Assembly: GCA_013399305.1 (NCBI GenBank)
Contig: VXAI01000243.1
Coordinates: 803,873-867,872 of the forward strand
Direction of reading: 5' to 3'
Length of the DNA stretch: 64,000 nt
DNA from: Rostratula benghalensis
Taxonomy: Eukaryota > Chordata > Aves > Charadriiformes > Rostratulidae
Positions 60,856-64,000 of the stretch are shown piece by piece. Position 1 is the stretch's first letter. The number at the start of each line of letters is the position of its first letter. The notes under the pieces are model-generated. The model was not told the origin of the DNA. It worked only from the letters and a program-made list of their open reading frames with translations, and searched no databases. Both the position numbers and the translations under genes were made by a program.

Positions 60856-63499
60856 TACTGAATGGACATGATACAGTTCTAGAAAAAAAAAAAAAAAGAA
60901 ACAACAGCAAGTAAAAGATGGTTTACAAATCTGTTTTTTCCCTATACTTGATCAAATCAGTTGTACGACTGAGCAGCATCCATTTAAAGAGTACATAGGC
61001 TCCGGGATCACGTTGAAGTCAGGGCTCCCGCGGGCAGCCTGTGGCGAGCACGGCTCGGTGTTGCCACCTGGTGGCACTTGACAGCAGTACCGCCGCTTGT
61101 GAAGTTAGGTCAGGGAAGACACAAATCACAGCCAATACTTAAGGCACTTTTTATTATTTAAGCTGTTCTTATCCATAGGATCAATTTTTTTTTACTGCTA
61201 AGAGCAGATAACTATCCAGACAATGCATCATGGTTAGATTGTGCATAGACACACTAAATTATTTGGTCTGTGTGGCAGTTGGGAGGCCAACCTCACGTGC
61301 ATAGTAAGGTGCTCAGAAAGTCTTTGAAGGACTCCTCTTTTTTCAGCTGGTGTATACATAGCCCTCTCAGCTTCATTTGCATTTAGCAGCCATAGCCACC
61401 ACTTTCTCGTTGTGGTCTGTGTGATGCAACTTGTTGATGCTTGTGTTTGCTGGTGGTGCAGTATGGATTTGGCAGACTCATGGTGCACTATCTCTTCTTG
61501 CCAATTCAACTGGCATACTGGTCCCTGAGGGATTTTCACACACTGTCTCTCAGTATGTACTATGTCTTTCTTCAGCCTGCTTTTTGGTAACATTTCTCTA
61601 TCCACACCCACAGGTAGGTACCTATACAACTCATCCACATAAATTCACCCAAAAGAGGCTTTTGTAATAACTTGGCCTACGAAGTCATTCCGCAGAATAC
61701 TAAGATTTATTTGAAACAGTTACTCCAACCAAGTATATTTGTGCTAGAGAAATCAAGACCATTACAATTAGTTCTTCTGTTTGGGAAAGGTTGAGTAGCT
61801 AGATGTCAAAAAATCTTAAAGTCCTACTTGGATAGTAGTGAAAATGGCCCTGGATCTGTATCTCATCAACTCTTCACATTCATCAGCGGTTTCTGAAATA
61901 TAAAAGTGATTAACAGCGAGCCTAAGTATAAGCAATTGTATTATCATACAATATGTCAAGTGCCATCGTTCCGAGTTGGATAGAGGGGGCCTTCTTAATT
62001 GCTGGTGATGGTGGCTGGCAGAGCTAGTAACAAAAATCACAACTTCAGCATCACAAGTAGCCTCCTGCCCCCAACCACAGGAGAAAAAAAAAAAAAAAGA
62101 AATTTTGTAGAATTTTGCAAATACATTAGAGAAGATATGAATATAAAAAAATAGTATATGAAGTACAAAACCCCACTTCATTACTTTTTTTAAAAAAATA
62201 ATTAACTAGATTATCACATGATGATACTGTTGTTTGACTAAGCAATTTTTTTCAGCCAATGGCTTGTAGATCCACAGGAGTATGCAACATAGTCCAGGAG
62301 AAGCAGCCTAAGAGCTTCTATGCAAAGCACCAAATGCAAATGTTAAGTGCACAAGCAAAAAATATCCAAAGGGGATTTTTTATGAAAGCAGCAGCTTGAT
62401 TGTCTTGTACAGCATGTAATGTTCCTGTGAATTTCAAGTAAAAAGCAAGCTGTGACAAACACTTGAGAGGGTTTTGCATAAACAGAAACAACAAGCATTT
62501 GAAAATGGAGTAGGAAAGTAAAATATTAAAAATGGTTAGTGAGCTATTTTCTGTAAAGACTAAGAACAAAGATACCATGGACTGGAATTTTCCCACCTTA
62601 GAGACTTTTTGCATAGCTAACTCTAAGCTTAATTTTCTAGATAGCCCTGCTTGGAAAAGCTATTTGGAGTACTCTTTCAAAACCAGTCACATCACTCTTC
62701 TCAACGGTGCTAAGAAAATGTAATTCCCAATGCTTTTAAAAATAAATTATGTGGAAGGGATACTGCAGACATTGGGGGCCTTGCTTTCTTGCAAACTACG
62801 CAACAGATGCAGAAAGGTGCTAAAAAATTTGGAACAACACTGTTACTGCTTTGCAGCTGTTTGACAACATGGAAAAAGGGGAGTTTAGAGCTTAAATCTT
62901 TTATGTTGGACCATAATTTAGATTCTGAATTTCAGAGTAATCAGGCAGTCATGGCAACAGTTCAGACATACAGTTATTCTTCACAAAATGGCACCTTATT
63001 GGAGTCAATGTATGGACAGAAAAGAGGTCTCAGAGGTCTTTATAAAGGCAGTTTATGTGAACTGCAAAAACACATTTGCTGAGCTTAGCTGTTGAGTTAT
63101 GCAAAAAGATTGTGAGAGCAGCTATTGAGCTTTTTACTGGAATGCAAAAGCTTTTATTGGTCATTCTGCCTATATGGCTAGAGTTTCATCTATTCCTCTG
63201 GACAAAATGCCTTTGTAGGTAATCACCAGATAAAATGGGTGATTTGGAGCTCTCAATTTTTTAAGTCTGCCGTCTCAAGGTTTGTTCTGGAATCCTTCAG
63301 CAGTATTATAAAAGTTACAGCTCGGCAACTGCGAATCTGAATGTCTTGCATGGGCAGACAGCAAAGTGCCCATTGACAGTAACTAAATTGAGTGGTTTCA
63401 TTAGTGTAATTTTCACTATAAAATAGATTTTACAGTGAAACCTGAGGATGTTTCCTCTTGGAAAACATGCTTGCAATTTGCAACAGGGTTTGGAACCAA
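60856..63499. other. Intergenic stretch with a CpG/CTCF-like patch
   Basis: About 2.6 kb. Poly-A runs are at 60881-60897 and 62084-62098. A GC-rich patch at 61010-61100 holds the CTCF-like palindrome. The 134-codon open frame at 61234-61638 (minus) shows no recognisable domain. Confidence 0.55.
61062..61076. promoter_or_regulatory. Palindromic CTCF-like site
   Basis: TGCCACCTGGTGGCA is a perfect inverted repeat with 7-base arms around a central T. On the plus strand CCACCTGGTGGCAC matches 13 of 14 positions of the CTCF core as I remember it (CCASYAGRKGGCRS), and the minus strand also matches 13 of 14. It sits in a small CpG-rich patch (CTCCCGCGGGCAG, GGCGAGCACGGCTCGG) in otherwise AT-rich DNA, about 11.7 kb upstream of the GAB3 start codon. 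Confidence 0.5.
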
Positions 63500-64000
63500 G
63501 AAAAATGAATCGTAGAATTGTCTAGGTTGGAAGGAACCCTTCAGATTATCAAGTCTAGCCGCTGACCTAACACTGACAAAACCATCACTAATCTGTGTTC
63601 CTCAACACTACATGTACCTGTGTTTTAAATACCTCCAGGGATGATGGCTCAACCACTTCCCTGGGCAGCCTGTTCCAATGTTTCACAACCCTTTCAGTGA
63701 ATAAATTTTTCCTAATATCCAATCTAAACCTCCCCTGGCACAACCTGAGGCTGTTTCCTCTTGTCCTGCTGCTTGTTAACGTAAGAGACCCACCCCCACC
63801 TTTCTACAACATCTTTTCAGGGAGTTGTACAGTGTTGTACAGCCTCCCTTCTGACTCCTTTTCTCCAGGCTGAAGAACCCCAGTTCCCTCAGCTGCTCCT
63901 CAATACGACTTGTGCTCTAGACCCTTCAATCTGCTTCATTGCCCTTCTCTGGACTTGCTCCAGAAGCTCAGCATCTTTTCTGTAGTGAGGGGTCCAAAAC
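63500..64000 (-). mobile_element. CR1 LINE 3' part, cut by the window edge
   Basis: The plus strand reads the complement of a CR1: GAATTGTCTAGGTTGGAAGG, GACCTAACACTGACAAAACC, CCACTTCCCTGGGCAGCCTG, GAGGCTGTTTCCTCTTGTCC, then CTCCAGGCTGAAGAACCCC and CTGGACTTGCTCCAGAAGC. So the element is on the minus strand. About 500 bases are present, covering the 3' UTR and the end of ORF2, and it continues to the right. It is clearly diverged and has the GACCTAACACTG variant like the copy at 26708. Confidence 0.92.

Noticed and set aside
61234..61638. 134-codon open frame on the minus strand
   Set aside because: No domain, no splice or promoter context, and a length expected by chance in 64 kb read in six frames.
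1..64000. CRISPR arrays, tRNA or rRNA genes, bacterial operons
   Set aside because: No regularly spaced repeats, cloverleaf-like sequences or conserved rRNA stretches were seen. The window is animal nuclear DNA.

Overview
The window is vertebrate, most likely avian, genomic DNA. The evidence is several CR1-type LINE fragments typical of birds and other sauropsids, a solo endogenous-retrovirus LTR, long AT-rich introns, and two coding exons of the docking-protein gene GAB3. The species cannot be named from the sequence alone. There is no bacterial, plasmid or phage content, and no CRISPR array, tRNA or rRNA that I can recognise.

GAB3 lies on the minus strand. Exon 1 (72 coding bases, 49275-49346) encodes the first 24 residues. 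Exon 2 (304 bases, 2906-3209) encodes most of the PH domain. Both have canonical splice sites and matching phase. Intron 1 is about 46.1 kb and fills most of the window. Intron 2 starts at 2905 and leaves the window at position 1, so the proline-rich and tyrosine-motif exons of GAB3 are outside. The 5' end of the gene sits in a CpG-rich segment (about 49.26-49.71 kb) with a (GT)n tract. It runs into a 391-base assembly gap, so the promoter core is probably incomplete.

Intron 1 holds a 753-bp solo LTR with a perfect 5-bp target duplication, one shorter LTR-like remnant, and CR1 fragments at about 11.1, 17.5, 26.7 and 39.3 kb. The rest of the intron is ordinary AT-rich sequence with small homopolymer tracts and no recognisable nested gene.

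The right flank (50.1-64 kb) lies upstream of GAB3. It carries a short lysine-rich coding-like segment against the gap, a small CpG patch with a possible plus-strand first exon, three more CR1 fragments (56.9, 60.6 and 63.5 kb) and a palindromic CTCF-like motif near 61.07 kb. I recognise no established gene there. I found no clearly new biological system. The points most worth checking are the sense-oriented LTR in intron 1, the exon candidates beside the gap, and the CTCF-like site.
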